A stretch of 64,000 nucleotides of DNA from QWQI01 sp964608915 (GCA_964608915.1 CAZSQA010000013.1:73936-137935), one strand, 5' to 3'. Positions 53,949 through 63,758 are shown, counted from the first letter of the stretch. Translations and numbers: made by a program. Notes: generated by a model not told the origin, from the sequence alone.

Positions 53949-54944
53949 ATGAAATGCATCGTATCTCTGATCGCGCTGGTTTTGACGGCTTGCATCTCCG
54001 CTCGGGCGGACGAACCCCCGAACTGGGTGCTCGAAAGCACCGCCCCGTGGCGGGCTCGAGACTCGCAGGCCGAGTTCGCATTCGCGGACAAGCTCTGGAT
54101 CATGGGCGGCTGGTTCGACTCGTTCGAAGCCCCGCCGCGCGATGTCTGGGCATCGCCCGACGGCCAGACCTGGCAGGAAGTTTCGAAGGAAGCGCCCTGG
54201 ATTCACAGTGACCTGCCGATGAACCTGACCTTCGGCGATTCCATGTGGATCATGGGCGGCTGGTACAAGGGCCGCCTGCCCGGCCATTCGGCCAGCAATC
54301 AGGTGTGGCGGTCGAAAGACGGGAAAACCTGGGATCAGGTCACGCCTGCCGCCGGCTGGTCGCCCCGGATCGCGGCCGCGGCCGTCGAATTCAAGGGCCG
54401 GATGTGGATTCTGGGCGGCACCGAAAATTATTACTTCGGCGACGCCAAAAGCCTGAAGAACGACGTGTGGAGTTCCGCCGACGGCAAAACGTGGACGCTC
54501 GAAACCGAACACGCCGGCTGGTCGCCCCGGGCCTATCATCAGGCGGCCGTGCTGGGCGATCGCATTTACGTCTTCGGCGGCGGCAATTACGTGCCGGAAT
54601 ATCACTCCAAAAACGACGTCTGGAGTTCCGCCGACGGCAAGACCTGGCGAAACGAAACCGAGTCGGCACCCTGGGAGCCCCGGCTCTGGTTCTCGTCGGC
54701 CGTATATCGGGGCCGCATGTGGGTTCTCGGCGGCTGGTCGAAGGAGAAGGACAATTACGGCGACGTCTGGCACTCGGCCGATGGGCGCGAATGGAAAAAG
54801 CTCGAAACGGCGACCGTCTGGAAATCCCGGCACGAGCACTCGGCCCTGGTGCATCGCGACAAGCTCTGGATTCTCGGCGGTCACGCCCGGCCCCTCTCGG
54901 CGGAAGTCTGGTCCCTTCAATTACCGAAAGACTGGAAACCCTGA
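53949..54944 (+). CDS. Exported kelch/galactose-oxidase-like beta-propeller protein 1
   Basis: The 331-residue protein has a signal with a possible lipobox (VLTAC, Cys15). It then shows about six kelch-type blades: each has a Trp-x-Ile/Val-x-Gly-Gly core (LWIMGGW, MWIMGGW, MWILGGT, IYVFGGG, MWVLGGW, LWILGGH) and an Asp-Val-Trp-x-Ser-x-Asp-Gly motif. Such propellers bind glycans or proteins, or act as scaffolds. No galactose-oxidase copper ligands are identifiable, so binding is more likely than catalysis. Its stop overlaps the next start by one base (TGATG). Confidence 0.8.
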   Translation: MKCIVSLIALVLTACISARADEPPNWVLESTAPWRARDSQAEFAFADKLWIMGGWFDSFEAPPRDVWASPDGQTWQEVSKEAPWIHSDLPMNLTFGDSMWIMGGWYKGRLPGHSASNQVWRSKDGKTWDQVTPAAGWSPRIAAAAVEFKGRMWILGGTENYYFGDAKSLKNDVWSSADGKTWTLETEHAGWSPRAYHQAAVLGDRIYVFGGGNYVPEYHSKNDVWSSADGKTWRNETESAPWEPRLWFSSAVYRGRMWVLGGWSKEKDNYGDVWHSADGREWKKLETATVWKSRHEHSALVHRDKLWILGGHARPLSAEVWSLQLPKDWKP

Positions 54945-56020
54945 TGCGATTTCGAATCGGCTGCATCTTCGCTGCGATTGCAATTCTGACCACCCTGTCA
55001 TTGGTTCAGGCTGATGACGACCCTTCGAAACCGGTCGAATACGAGTGGATCAAAATTACCGACAAAGCGCAATTCGCGCCCCGCGACGGTGCCGGCGCCC
55101 TGAGCTTTCAGGGCCGCATGTGGCTGATCGGCGGCTGGAATCCGATTCAGTCCTATCGTTCGACATTTCCCCGCATTTGCAATAACGAAGTCTTCAGTTC
55201 CGCCGACGGCCGCGACTGGCGGCTCGAAAAGCCGAACACCTACACCGCCGCCGAATTCGACAAAACCGCGGACTGGGAGGGCCGGCACACGGCCGGATAT
55301 GCCGTTTACAAAGGCAAGATGTGGATTCTGGGCGGCGATTGCAACCAGAAGCACTATCAGCCCGATGTCTGGAACAGCGAAAACGGCCGCGACTGGAAGC
55401 TCGTCAGCCAGAAATCGCCCTGGGGCGACCGGGCATTGCATTATACCGTCGTGCACGACGACAAAATCTGGGTTATGGGCGGGCAGACGATGCCCGGCTT
55501 CGCTCCCTCCGAAGAAAAATTCTATCGCGATATCTGGACGACCACCGATGGCGTGAACTGGACCGAAGTGAAACCTCGCGAACCGTTTTGGCCCGCGCGC
55601 GGCATGATCGGCGGCGCGGCGGTCATGAACGGCCGCATCTGGATCCTCGGCGGAGGCCGCTACGACACGCCGACGACGCCTGATCGCAAGTACTTCAACG
55701 ATGTCTGGAGTTCCGCCGACGGCGTCGAATGGAAGCTCCATACCTCGTCTGCCCCCTGGGCTGCCCGCCAATACCACGAAGTGGCCGCGTGGGACAACAG
55801 GCTTTGGGTGATGGAAGGCTACGCCGGGGCCAATCGCAATGATGTCTGGTATTCGGCCGACGGCGAGCATTGGTTCGAAGTGCCCAATACGCCCTGGAAG
55901 CCCCGCCATGCGGCGTCCGTCTTCGTGCACGACGGATCGCTCTGGATGGTCGCCGGAAATAACATGGAATCGGATGTCTGGCGGCTGGAGCGCAAGAGAA
56001 AATCGCCCGAAAAACCCTGA
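54944..56020 (+). CDS. Exported kelch/galactose-oxidase-like beta-propeller protein 2
   Basis: The 358-residue paralogue of the preceding protein starts with a clear signal peptide (about residues 1-24). It has about six kelch blades with MWLIGGW, MWILGGD, IWVMGGQ, IWILGGG and LWVMEGY cores and the same VWSSADG turns. It is translationally coupled to propeller 1 (TGATG). The two together lie 24 bases or so after the ceramidase-like gene, suggesting one exported module. Confidence 0.8.
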   Translation: MRFRIGCIFAAIAILTTLSLVQADDDPSKPVEYEWIKITDKAQFAPRDGAGALSFQGRMWLIGGWNPIQSYRSTFPRICNNEVFSSADGRDWRLEKPNTYTAAEFDKTADWEGRHTAGYAVYKGKMWILGGDCNQKHYQPDVWNSENGRDWKLVSQKSPWGDRALHYTVVHDDKIWVMGGQTMPGFAPSEEKFYRDIWTTTDGVNWTEVKPREPFWPARGMIGGAAVMNGRIWILGGGRYDTPTTPDRKYFNDVWSSADGVEWKLHTSSAPWAARQYHEVAAWDNRLWVMEGYAGANRNDVWYSADGEHWFEVPNTPWKPRHAASVFVHDGSLWMVAGNNMESDVWRLERKRKSPEKP

Positions 56021-56100
56021 GCCCCAGGATTCGATCCCTTCGCGCCGAAATCCCGGAAAATGTATCATCGGGCTCTGACCCCGAAAGGACGATTCCGCGC

Positions 56101-57015
56101 ATGCCTCTCAACTTCGGTGACCGCCTGTCCCAGGCCGTTGGTGCCAAAAACAATGCCGTGCTCGTGGGCGTCGACCCCCGCCCTGACCAGTTCCCCGTCG
56201 GCTGGATCGACCGGTTCGCCGGCGACGTCATCGCCGCCACCCGCGAATTCGGCTGCGAAGTGCTGCGCACCGTCGCGCCGCTCGTGCCCGCGGTCAAGTT
56301 CCAGATGGCCTTTTACGAAGCCCTCGGCCCAGCCGGCCTGCAGGCCCTCGAAGACACCGCCCGAACCGCCCGCGAACTTGGCCTGATCGTCATTCTCGAC
56401 GGCAAGCGTAACGACATCGGCAGCACGGCCGAAGCCTATGCCGAAGCCTATGTCGGCTCGCCCAAAGCCGCCCAGCCAGCCCCGGTGTGGACGAGCGACG
56501 CCCTCACGATCAACCCATATCTTGGCAGCGAAGGCATCTCGCCCTTCCTCGACGGTGCCGTCGCGGCCGGCACGGGCCTGTTTTTGCTCGTGCGAACCAG
56601 CAACCCCTCGGCCGGCGAATTTCAGGATCTCGTCGCCGAAGGCAAGCCGATCTATCGCCATGTCGCCGATCGACTTGTGCAATGGGCCGCACCGCACGTC
56701 GGCACATCCGGCTATTCGCCGCTCGGGGCCGTGGTCGGGGCGACTTCACCGGCCCAGCTCGCTGAGCTTCGCGGCGTGCTCAAGGGCATCTGGATTCTCG
56801 TCCCCGGCTATGGGGCGCAGGGCGGCACGGCGAAAGATGTCGCCGTGGCGTTCGACGAAAACGGCCTGGGGGCCATCGTCAATAACTCGCGAGGCATCAC
56901 CTTCGCCTATCGCAAGCCTGAATACGTCACGAAATTCGGTTCCGACTGGCAAGGCGCGGTGCGTGAAGCCACGCAGCGGATGATCGACGATCTCCAGAGT
57001 GCCCTGCCTGGCTGA
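56101..57015 (+). CDS. pyrF: Orotidine 5'-phosphate decarboxylase PyrF (type 2)
   Basis: PyrF decarboxylates OMP to UMP, the last step of pyrimidine synthesis. The 304-residue protein has the active-site motif ILDGKRNDIGSTAEAYAEAY (Asp100, Lys102) and the ending region LVPGYGAQGGTAKD. It is longer than E. coli PyrF (about 245) and matches the type-2 form found in Mycobacterium and Myxococcus. It follows the kelch genes by 80 bases and converges with the phosphatase-like gene. Confidence 0.94.
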   Translation: MPLNFGDRLSQAVGAKNNAVLVGVDPRPDQFPVGWIDRFAGDVIAATREFGCEVLRTVAPLVPAVKFQMAFYEALGPAGLQALEDTARTARELGLIVILDGKRNDIGSTAEAYAEAYVGSPKAAQPAPVWTSDALTINPYLGSEGISPFLDGAVAAGTGLFLLVRTSNPSAGEFQDLVAEGKPIYRHVADRLVQWAAPHVGTSGYSPLGAVVGATSPAQLAELRGVLKGIWILVPGYGAQGGTAKDVAVAFDENGLGAIVNNSRGITFAYRKPEYVTKFGSDWQGAVREATQRMIDDLQSALPG

Positions 57016-57103
57016 GACGGATCAGTAATCTCCCGGATGAACGAAACGCCATCCATTTCTCCGGGAACATTTTCTGTTGGACACGTTCGATCCGTTTTCG
57101 GTC

Positions 57104-57880
57104 TCAGGTGGCTGCCGGCCGAAAATCGGGCCTGGGGCCGAAGCAGATCAGAGCCACGTCGTCACTCCTTGTTACGCCCCTTATGAATTCGAAGAGCCGA
57201 TTCATGACGGCTTCCCCGATGGCTTTGGGGCCGCCGTCGGTGCGGGCGATCACATCGCCGAATGTCCGCATGTCGTCGGACATCCCGCCGAACCAATTGC
57301 CGTGAATATCGCTCGCTTCGATCACGCCGCCGCTGTAGATGATGGCCGCATCGCCAGGATCGAGCCTGGTCTTCCTTGTCTCGAAGAAATGCTCGGCCTT
57401 GATCGCATCGTCGCCAACGTCCAGCCCGATCACCCGGCCGTTGATCTCCCGGTCCGGAAATTCCAGAGAGCCGTCCGTTCGACGAATGACCATCCATGGT
57501 TGCCCGCTGTTGGCCATCGTCATCGATCCGTCGCGCATGTTCAGAACCACAAGCGACATGGTCAAGAAGGCGCAGCGTAAAGAATCGGGCGGGTTGAGAA
57601 TCGGCCTGAAAACGGCATCGAGATGTTCCAGGATTCGGGTAGGGGCGAGAGGCGTGACAATCGCCTGTTTCACCTCACTCGCCATTTTCGCGAACAACTC
57701 AGGCGGAGGCCAGGTGAGGCCCCAATGAAGCTCGCACATTGCGATGGCAATTTCGTCCTGATTCACTTGTGTGATGTGGTAGAAGTCACCGCTGGAATAT
57801 TGGTGGCAGGGAAGATCATCGGCGAAAATTTCGAATCCTTCGACCACGGGAATGACTGGCTTCATCTGATAATTTCCCAT
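57104..57880 (-). CDS. SpoIIE/RsbU-like PPM phosphatase fold, probably degenerate
   Basis: The 258-residue protein follows the order of a SpoIIE-type phosphatase: SSGDFYHI near 29-36 (GGD-F-Y), ANSGQPWMVIRR near 123-134 (in place of AGH-x-PP), GDAAIIYSGGVIEA near 176-189 and SDDVALICFGPR near 239-250. Two acidic positions are missing. The usual DVSGHG is AMCELHWG at 47-54, and the usual YTDG is YSGG at 182-185. Asp32 and Asp240/241 remain. It may be an inactive or altered phosphatase that acts by binding. No anti-sigma partner is adjacent. Confidence 0.72.
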   Translation of the reverse strand: MGNYQMKPVIPVVEGFEIFADDLPCHQYSSGDFYHITQVNQDEIAIAMCELHWGLTWPPPELFAKMASEVKQAIVTPLAPTRILEHLDAVFRPILNPPDSLRCAFLTMSLVVLNMRDGSMTMANSGQPWMVIRRTDGSLEFPDREINGRVIGLDVGDDAIKAEHFFETRKTRLDPGDAAIIYSGGVIEASDIHGNWFGGMSDDMRTFGDVIARTDGGPKAIGEAVMNRLFEFIRGVTRSDDVALICFGPRPDFRPAAT

Positions 57881-57990
57881 TCAATTGCTTCGAAACGCTC
57901 GACTCTGGGAAATCGATTCGAAATTACGCACTCCGTGAATCTCTGATCGAATCTCGCGAACCTGAGCGTGGTGGGCTTCGATGAACCGTT

Positions 57991-58902
57991 TCACCCGATC
58001 GACTCTTCGAACGCCTGAATCTGCCGCACGACCGCTCCCAGTTCGCCAGTCTCCGCCACGGTCAACGGTCGGTTCGGCAAACGAGCCGGCCCGACACTAC
58101 GGCCCAGCAGTGCCAGCCCGGCCTTGATTACCGAGATATTCAGCGCATCGCCCTGCCTTGCGCGGAAGCGTTCCAGCGGCTCAAGAATGGCTCGCAGTCG
58201 CATCGCTTCCGTGTAATCGCCGGCATCGAGCGCCGCGTGCAGCTTCAGCGACGTCCGCGGAAACAGCGCCCCCGCACCGCTGGTGAACCCTCGGGCACCG
58301 GCCAGATGAAAGAACGGCGCGAACCGCTCGGCCGTGCCGCACACCACTTCGGCCCGCCCGGCCACATCACGCACGAAGGAATGCACGGCGTCGACGTCGT
58401 TCACGGCATACTTCACGCCCGCGATCACGCCCGTCTCGATCAGCCGCACCAAGGCCGCGTCCGAAGGAATCGGTCCCCGCTTGTAGACCCACAGCGGCAT
58501 GCCTGTCTCGGCCTTGATCGTTTCGAAATAGCCGGCCACGCCTTCGTCCGATAAATACGGATGCACAGGCGGCATGACCAAAAGCCCCGCCGCGCCCCGC
58601 TCTTTCGCGAACTTTCCTGCACGAACGGCACGATCGACCCCCAGCCCTACCGGCGCCAGCACCGCGACGCCCTCGCGCCCCGCGGCCACGTCCGCGGCCG
58701 TCGCCAGCACTTCGCCAGCCTCGTCCTCGCTCAGCGAATGAAACTCGCCCGTGCCGGCCCCTGGGATGATCACCCGCATCCCGGCCTCGATCGCGTGCTT
58801 CGTCTCTGCCGCGAGCCGCGCGGTATCGACCGCCTTGCCCGAAGCGTCGAAAGGAGTCGGCGGCACCAGGTGCACGGTGTTCCAGTATCCCGGGGTTTTC
58901 AT
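57991..58902 (-). CDS. Dihydrodipicolinate synthase family (DapA-like) aldolase/lyase
   Basis: The 303-residue protein is a class I aldolase of the DapA/NAL family: the GAGTGEF motif at 48-54 (family consensus GTTGE), Tyr140 (WVYKRGP) and the Schiff-base Lys164 (GVKYAVND). The start at 58902 matches the family length. The divergent GTGEF sequence and no adjacent lysine genes argue for a sugar-acid or keto-acid lyase rather than true DapA. The gene is alone, with about 110 bases to the phosphatase-like gene. Confidence 0.87.
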   Translation of the reverse strand: MKTPGYWNTVHLVPPTPFDASGKAVDTARLAAETKHAIEAGMRVIIPGAGTGEFHSLSEDEAGEVLATAADVAAGREGVAVLAPVGLGVDRAVRAGKFAKERGAAGLLVMPPVHPYLSDEGVAGYFETIKAETGMPLWVYKRGPIPSDAALVRLIETGVIAGVKYAVNDVDAVHSFVRDVAGRAEVVCGTAERFAPFFHLAGARGFTSGAGALFPRTSLKLHAALDAGDYTEAMRLRAILEPLERFRARQGDALNISVIKAGLALLGRSVGPARLPNRPLTVAETGELGAVVRQIQAFEESIG

Positions 58903-59718
58903 CGTTCCGATCATGTGTCTCAGCACCAGTGCCCTTCGAAGGTCCGTCCAAAAGCTTAGCCAGGTCAATTTCTACGGCATCGCTTGCAGCGGATCAATCG
59001 ATTCGCCGGAAAAATCGCCGGATTTCGAATGCATCGTCATCCGGATTCCGTTCGTCGGAATCTCCGATCGGACCACGAGGAGCCCTGACTCTCCTTTCAT
59101 TCTTTCATGATGACAACATGAGGGAAGCGAAACCGGATTCGCACCGGAGCACCGACAAGGCCGGGGATCGTCGGAGAAGGCTCCAGCGGTTATCCTTGAT
59201 GCGACGGAGGATCCTCATGATTCCTCCCGTGCGCAGGAGATTGGGTTCGAACAGGGGCCTGCCGCAAGCTGCCGGCATGCTTTTCGCTTTCCGGAAATCG
59301 GATATCCTGAATTTCCGTCGATGAACTCGAGGGTCCGGATTCCCGGCACGCGAGACGAGACAGTTCAAGACCTCAGCTTTGAGGCGGCCTGGAGTTTCTT
59401 CAGTGCCCTTCCATTCGTGGTCGGATCGAGACGGCTGGGGAAAATTGATGGCGTTTCTCATGTCAAGACAGGGATTCAGGCCTCGGGTTTCACGATGATA
59501 TCGATGCCTCGCTGGTTTCCCGGCGATGAATTCAGTAATCTGAAACCAGTCATAACCTCTTTCCCATTTTGCACCCGTGCCGGGAAATTGCTGGCGAACC
59601 GGAAGGATACGCCCAATTGCCATGAATCTCTTGCACACGACTTTGACCTTGGCGTTACCGGATTGACGCGGCGGCGGGTCGTCATTGCGTCACGTCTGGT
59701 GAATAAGGACTCCGTAAG
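58903..59718. other. Long intergenic region without a supported gene
   Basis: About 815 bases lie between the DapA-like gene (minus) and the WD40 gene (plus). An open frame on the minus strand (59105-59638) has a poor protein-like profile and no homology that I recognise. The region must hold the WD40 promoter; no clear boxes are seen. AAGGA lies 9 bases before the WD40 start. Confidence 0.5.
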
Positions 59719-62049
59719 ATGCTTCTCAGGCGATTGTTCGGCGCATTCGTGCTTTTCGCGATTCTGGCCGGAACCTTTTGTTGGGTTCAGATCGATCGGG
59801 CCAGTCGCGAACGAAGCGAAATGCAGAAGCAGAGAGATAGTGCGAATGCACGCGCTGCGAACGCAATCCTTTTCCTGGCAGGGAACTTGTTCGACAACGG
59901 AAATGATGAGGAAGCGCGTCGGAGATTGGCGGCTGTTCCGGCCGAACGACGTCATTTTCCCGAGGGTCTTCTTCAGTGGCAACTCGAGAGCCGATCAGAC
60001 CAGGCAGGAGATCGATCTTTTAATTTCACTTTTGTTTCGTATTCCCCGGATGGCCAGACAGTGGCGTCGGGTTCGCGCGACGGCGTCATCCGATTTTGGG
60101 ACGTAACGACCGGGAGAGTGAAAATGACGCTGGAGGGGCATCAGGACGCCATCGAGTCCGTCGCCTTTTCCCCGGATGGCCGTAGACTCGCTTCGGGGTC
60201 ATGTGACGACACCGTCCGACTTTGGGACGTAGCGACGGGAGAAGCGAAAATGACCTTGTCTGGGCATTCGGACAATGTCATGTCCGTGGCCTTTTCCCCG
60301 GATGGCCGGAGCCTTGCTTCGGGTTCGTGTGACGTCACCGTCCGACTTTGGGACGTAGCGACGGGGGAAGCGAAAATGACCTTGTCGGGGCATTCGGGCT
60401 ATGTCATGTCCGTTGCCTTCTCCCCGGATGGCCGGACACTTGCTTCAGGGGCAAGGGACGACACCATCCGCCTTTGGGATGTCGCGACGGGCCAGCCACG
60501 TGGTGAGCCGCTGCACAACGACGAAACGGGTGTGATGTGCGTGACCTATTCGCCTGATGGCCGGATTCTGGCGTCGGGGTCGGGCGACGGCTCCATTCGA
60601 TTTTGGGACATGGCAACGGGCCGGTCGCGTGGTTTTGCCCTTCTCGGCCACGCCGATCGTGTCAATTCCGTGGCATTTTCACCTGATAGCCGGACGCTGG
60701 CGTCGGGTTCGTCTGACGATACCATCCGATTCTGGGACGTGGAGACAGGCCACTCACGTGGCGAGCCGATTCACGGGAATGGAGATGGGGTCTATGTCGT
60801 GTCATTCTCGCCTGATGGCCGGACGCTGATGTCGGGGTCGTATCGAGGAGCCATCCGGCTCTGTGACTTCGATAAGGACCCGCCGCGAGGATCGCTCAAG
60901 CTGCGGTTAGAGCGAAAGCGATGGTCGGAAATGATCAATAGCTTGACGTTTTCGTCTGACGGCAGGACACTGGCAACGGGGTCGGACGACAAGACGATCC
61001 GACTTTGGGACGTCTCGACGGGGAAAGTGATGTCGGCGCTGTCGGGACATGGGGATACGGTCGCGTCCGTGGCCTTTTCCCCGGATGGCCGGACACTGGC
61101 GTCGGGGTCGTGGGACGACACCATCCGCCTTTGGGACATCTCGACGGGCCAAGCGAAGAAGACGCTGACGGGGCATGAGAATCGAGTCATGTCCGTGGCC
61201 TTTTCCCCGGATGGCCGGACACTGGCGTCGGGGTCAACTGACGGAACCATTCGTTTCTGGAACGTGGCGACCGGTCAGGAAAGTGGCAAGCCTCTGCTCG
61301 GTCAAGAGTTATCGTTAAATCAAGTCAATTGCGTGACGTTTTCGCCCGACGGCAGGAAACTGGCGTCGGGATCGTATGACGGAAGCATCCGGATTTGGGA
61401 CGTGGCGACGGGCCACATGCTTGGCAAGCCGCTTCTTGGGCATGCGGCTTATGTCTGGTCCGTGGCGTTTTCGCCGAATGGCCTGACTCTGGCTTCGGCG
61501 TCGCAGGACAAGACCATCCGGATCTGGGATCTGGCGACCAGCCAGGAGTTCGGCGAGCCACTGCGAGGTCATGAGGCACAGGTCATGTCCGTCTCGTTTT
61601 CGCCCGATGGTCGGACGCTGGCATCGGGGTCTTTGGACAGTACGTTGAGGCTCTGGGATGTGTCGAAAGGCGCTGAGGTGCGAACGATGATGCTCGAGCG
61701 CGGGCATTGGATTTGCGCCGTCGGCTTCGCGCCACTTTCCCGTATCGGTCCGGAACGAAACACCTGTCTTGCAGCCGCGTCGGTGAATCAGGTGGTCTTT
61801 CTGAACAGTGTGATCGACGAAGATGACGCCATTCGAGCCCGTGAAGAGCGCATCGCCCGCAACTTCCTCCGCTTCAACCCTCTCTACGACGAAGCCATCG
61901 CTGCGGTCGGCCGTAACGAAACGCTCACGCCCGATGAGAAAGACCGCATCGCCGCGATCATCCAGCCCCTGCTCGACTTCAAGCAACCCCGCGCCGCAGC
62001 GTTTACCATTCCCCTCCCCGAAAACGTCTTCCAGCCCAGCGCACCGTAA
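59719..62049 (+). CDS. Membrane-anchored WD40 repeat protein (about 14 units)
   Basis: The 776-residue protein has one membrane segment (about residues 7-25) and then an Arg/Glu-rich coiled-coil-like stretch (RASRERSEMQKQRDSANARA). Thirteen canonical WD40 units with SVAFSPDGRTLASGS and IRLWDVATG cores follow, with a fourteenth degenerate one at about residues 655-690. This fits two seven-bladed propellers. Units 2 and 3 are almost identical at DNA level (126-base period at 60163-60414), so recent duplication is likely. The C-terminus (about 690-776) is helical. It resembles the C-terminal half of planctomycetal kinase-WD40 proteins but has no kinase domain; it is probably a protein-interaction scaffold. 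Confidence 0.88.
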   Translation: MLLRRLFGAFVLFAILAGTFCWVQIDRASRERSEMQKQRDSANARAANAILFLAGNLFDNGNDEEARRRLAAVPAERRHFPEGLLQWQLESRSDQAGDRSFNFTFVSYSPDGQTVASGSRDGVIRFWDVTTGRVKMTLEGHQDAIESVAFSPDGRRLASGSCDDTVRLWDVATGEAKMTLSGHSDNVMSVAFSPDGRSLASGSCDVTVRLWDVATGEAKMTLSGHSGYVMSVAFSPDGRTLASGARDDTIRLWDVATGQPRGEPLHNDETGVMCVTYSPDGRILASGSGDGSIRFWDMATGRSRGFALLGHADRVNSVAFSPDSRTLASGSSDDTIRFWDVETGHSRGEPIHGNGDGVYVVSFSPDGRTLMSGSYRGAIRLCDFDKDPPRGSLKLRLERKRWSEMINSLTFSSDGRTLATGSDDKTIRLWDVSTGKVMSALSGHGDTVASVAFSPDGRTLASGSWDDTIRLWDISTGQAKKTLTGHENRVMSVAFSPDGRTLASGSTDGTIRFWNVATGQESGKPLLGQELSLNQVNCVTFSPDGRKLASGSYDGSIRIWDVATGHMLGKPLLGHAAYVWSVAFSPNGLTLASASQDKTIRIWDLATSQEFGEPLRGHEAQVMSVSFSPDGRTLASGSLDSTLRLWDVSKGAEVRTMMLERGHWICAVGFAPLSRIGPERNTCLAAASVNQVVFLNSVIDEDDAIRAREERIARNFLRFNPLYDEAIAAVGRNETLTPDEKDRIAAIIQPLLDFKQPRAAAFTIPLPENVFQPSAP
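60163..60414 (+). repeat. Two near-identical 126-base tandem units inside the WD40 gene
   Basis: Two adjacent 126-base units (60163-60288 and 60289-60414) encode blades 2 and 3 and differ at only about a dozen positions. They are the most similar pair in the array and mark recent blade duplication. Confidence 0.8.
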
Positions 62050-62162
62050 CAGGCAATCACCCGAACCAAGCGACCTTTGCACCGAAAGAAAAGCCGACAG
62101 GCCGAGCGAAATCGCCCGGCCTGTCGTGTCGATACGAAATCAGTTCGAATGAACTTCGACCA

Positions 62163-63758
62163 TTACACCAGCGGCCCGGCCTTGCGGATCGCGTCGGAGA
62201 CGTTGGCGAACTTGGCGAAGTTGTCCTTGAACAGCTTGGCCAGGTGGTGGGCCTGTTTGTCGTATTCGGCTTTGTCCGACCACGCGTTACGCGGGTTGAG
62301 CATCTCCGATGGCACGCTGGCGCAGGCCTTGGGGTAATGCAGGCCGAAGATCGGGTCGACGGCCATTTCCACGTTATTCAGCGAGCCGTCGTGGATGGCG
62401 TCGATCAGGGCCCGGGTGTAAGGCAGCGGGATGCGGTTGCCCTTGTCCGGGCCGCCGCCGGACCAGCCGGTGTTGATCAGCCAGGTGCGCGTCTTGTGCA
62501 TGCGGAGCTTGTCGCCCAGCAGCTCGGCGTATTTGCCGGGCGGCAGTGTCATGAACGGTGCGCCGAAGCAGTGGCTGAACGTGGCCGAGGGCTGGTTGCC
62601 CATGCCCCGCTCCGTGCCGGCCACTTTGGCCGTGTAGCCCGACAGGAAGTGATACATCGCCTGTTCGGGCGTCAGTTGCGAAACGGGCGGCAGTACGCCG
62701 AAGGCGTCGCACGTGAGGAACACGCAATTGACCGGATGCCCCGCCCGGCCCGAGGGCACGTAGTTGGGGATATAGTCGATCGGATAGGCCGCCCGGGTGT
62801 TTTCGGTCAGCAGGGTGTTGTTGTAGTCGGGGATACGCGTGTCGTTGTCGACGATCACGTTCTCCAGAATCGTGCCGAACCGGATGGCGTTGTAGATTTC
62901 CGGCTCGTTCGTGCGGTTCAGCCGCACGGCCTTGGCGTAGCAGCCGCCTTCGAAGTTGAAGACGCCCTCTTCGGACCAGCCGTGCTCGTCGTCGCCGATC
63001 AGGTGCCGGTGCGATTCGGCCGACAGGGTCGTCTTGCCCGTGCCCGAAAGGCCGAAGAACAGGGCGACATCGCCGCGCCGGCCGACGTTGGCCGAGCAGT
63101 GCATGCTCATCACGCCCATCTGGGGCAGCAGGGTATTGAGCACTCCGAAGATCGACTTCTTGATCTCGCCGGCATAAAGCGTGCCACCGATGAGCACTTC
63201 CTTCCGGGTGAAGTTCACCAGGATGAAGGTCTCGGTCTTGGTCTGATCGCGGGCCGGCTCAGCGAGGAAGTCGGGGGCCGAGATCACGGTGAATTCCGGG
63301 TGATGGTGCAGCAGCTCATGCACGGAGGGCCGCACGAAAAGCTGGTGGGCGAACAGGGCATGATAGGCCTTTTCGCAAACGACGCGGATGGGCAGGCGGA
63401 ACTTCGGGTCAGTGCCGCCATAGGCGTCCACCACGTAAAGCTCGCGGGGCTTGAGGTAATCGAGCACCCGCTCGCGCAGGGCGTCGTAGTGGGCCGGCTC
63501 GAAGGGCATGTTCACGGTGCCCCAGTCGACGGTGTTCGCCGTGATGTCGTCCTTCACGATGAACCGGTCCTTGGGCGACCGGCCGGTATATTTGCCGGTA
63601 CGCACGACCAGAGCACCATTGGAGGCCAGGAGGCCTTCGCCGCGGCGCAGGGTATGCTCGACGAGCACGGGCTCGGTCAGGTTCCACAGCGGCGGACGGA
63701 ATTCCTTGAAACCTTGATCTTCCAGTGTCGTGGCCGGTCGAGAATCCACTTCTGACAT
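62163..63758 (-). CDS. pckA: Phosphoenolpyruvate carboxykinase (ATP), PckA
   Basis: PckA converts oxaloacetate and ATP to phosphoenolpyruvate, the first committed step of gluconeogenesis. The 531-residue protein has the P-loop GLSGTGKTTLS (about residues 236-246), the preceding HCSANVG metal region, the GDDEHGWSEEGVFNFEGGCY stretch and RTGKYTGRSPKDRF near the start. Length matches the ATP-dependent class (about 530-540), not the GTP-dependent class. All motifs are intact. Confidence 0.96.
   Translation of the reverse strand: MSEVDSRPATTLEDQGFKEFRPPLWNLTEPVLVEHTLRRGEGLLASNGALVVRTGKYTGRSPKDRFIVKDDITANTVDWGTVNMPFEPAHYDALRERVLDYLKPRELYVVDAYGGTDPKFRLPIRVVCEKAYHALFAHQLFVRPSVHELLHHHPEFTVISAPDFLAEPARDQTKTETFILVNFTRKEVLIGGTLYAGEIKKSIFGVLNTLLPQMGVMSMHCSANVGRRGDVALFFGLSGTGKTTLSAESHRHLIGDDEHGWSEEGVFNFEGGCYAKAVRLNRTNEPEIYNAIRFGTILENVIVDNDTRIPDYNNTLLTENTRAAYPIDYIPNYVPSGRAGHPVNCVFLTCDAFGVLPPVSQLTPEQAMYHFLSGYTAKVAGTERGMGNQPSATFSHCFGAPFMTLPPGKYAELLGDKLRMHKTRTWLINTGWSGGGPDKGNRIPLPYTRALIDAIHDGSLNNVEMAVDPIFGLHYPKACASVPSEMLNPRNAWSDKAEYDKQAHHLAKLFKDNFAKFANVSDAIRKAGPLV

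Noticed and set aside
59105..59638. Minus-strand frame of 177 residues upstream of the WD40 gene
   Set aside because: Composition and residue pattern do not look protein-like and no homology is recognised.
60141..61250. Several regular minus-strand frames inside the WD40 gene that could suggest a tandem-repeat gene or CRISPR-like array
   Set aside because: The periodicity of about 126 bases comes from the WD40 blades of the plus-strand gene; there are no short identical repeats with unique spacers.
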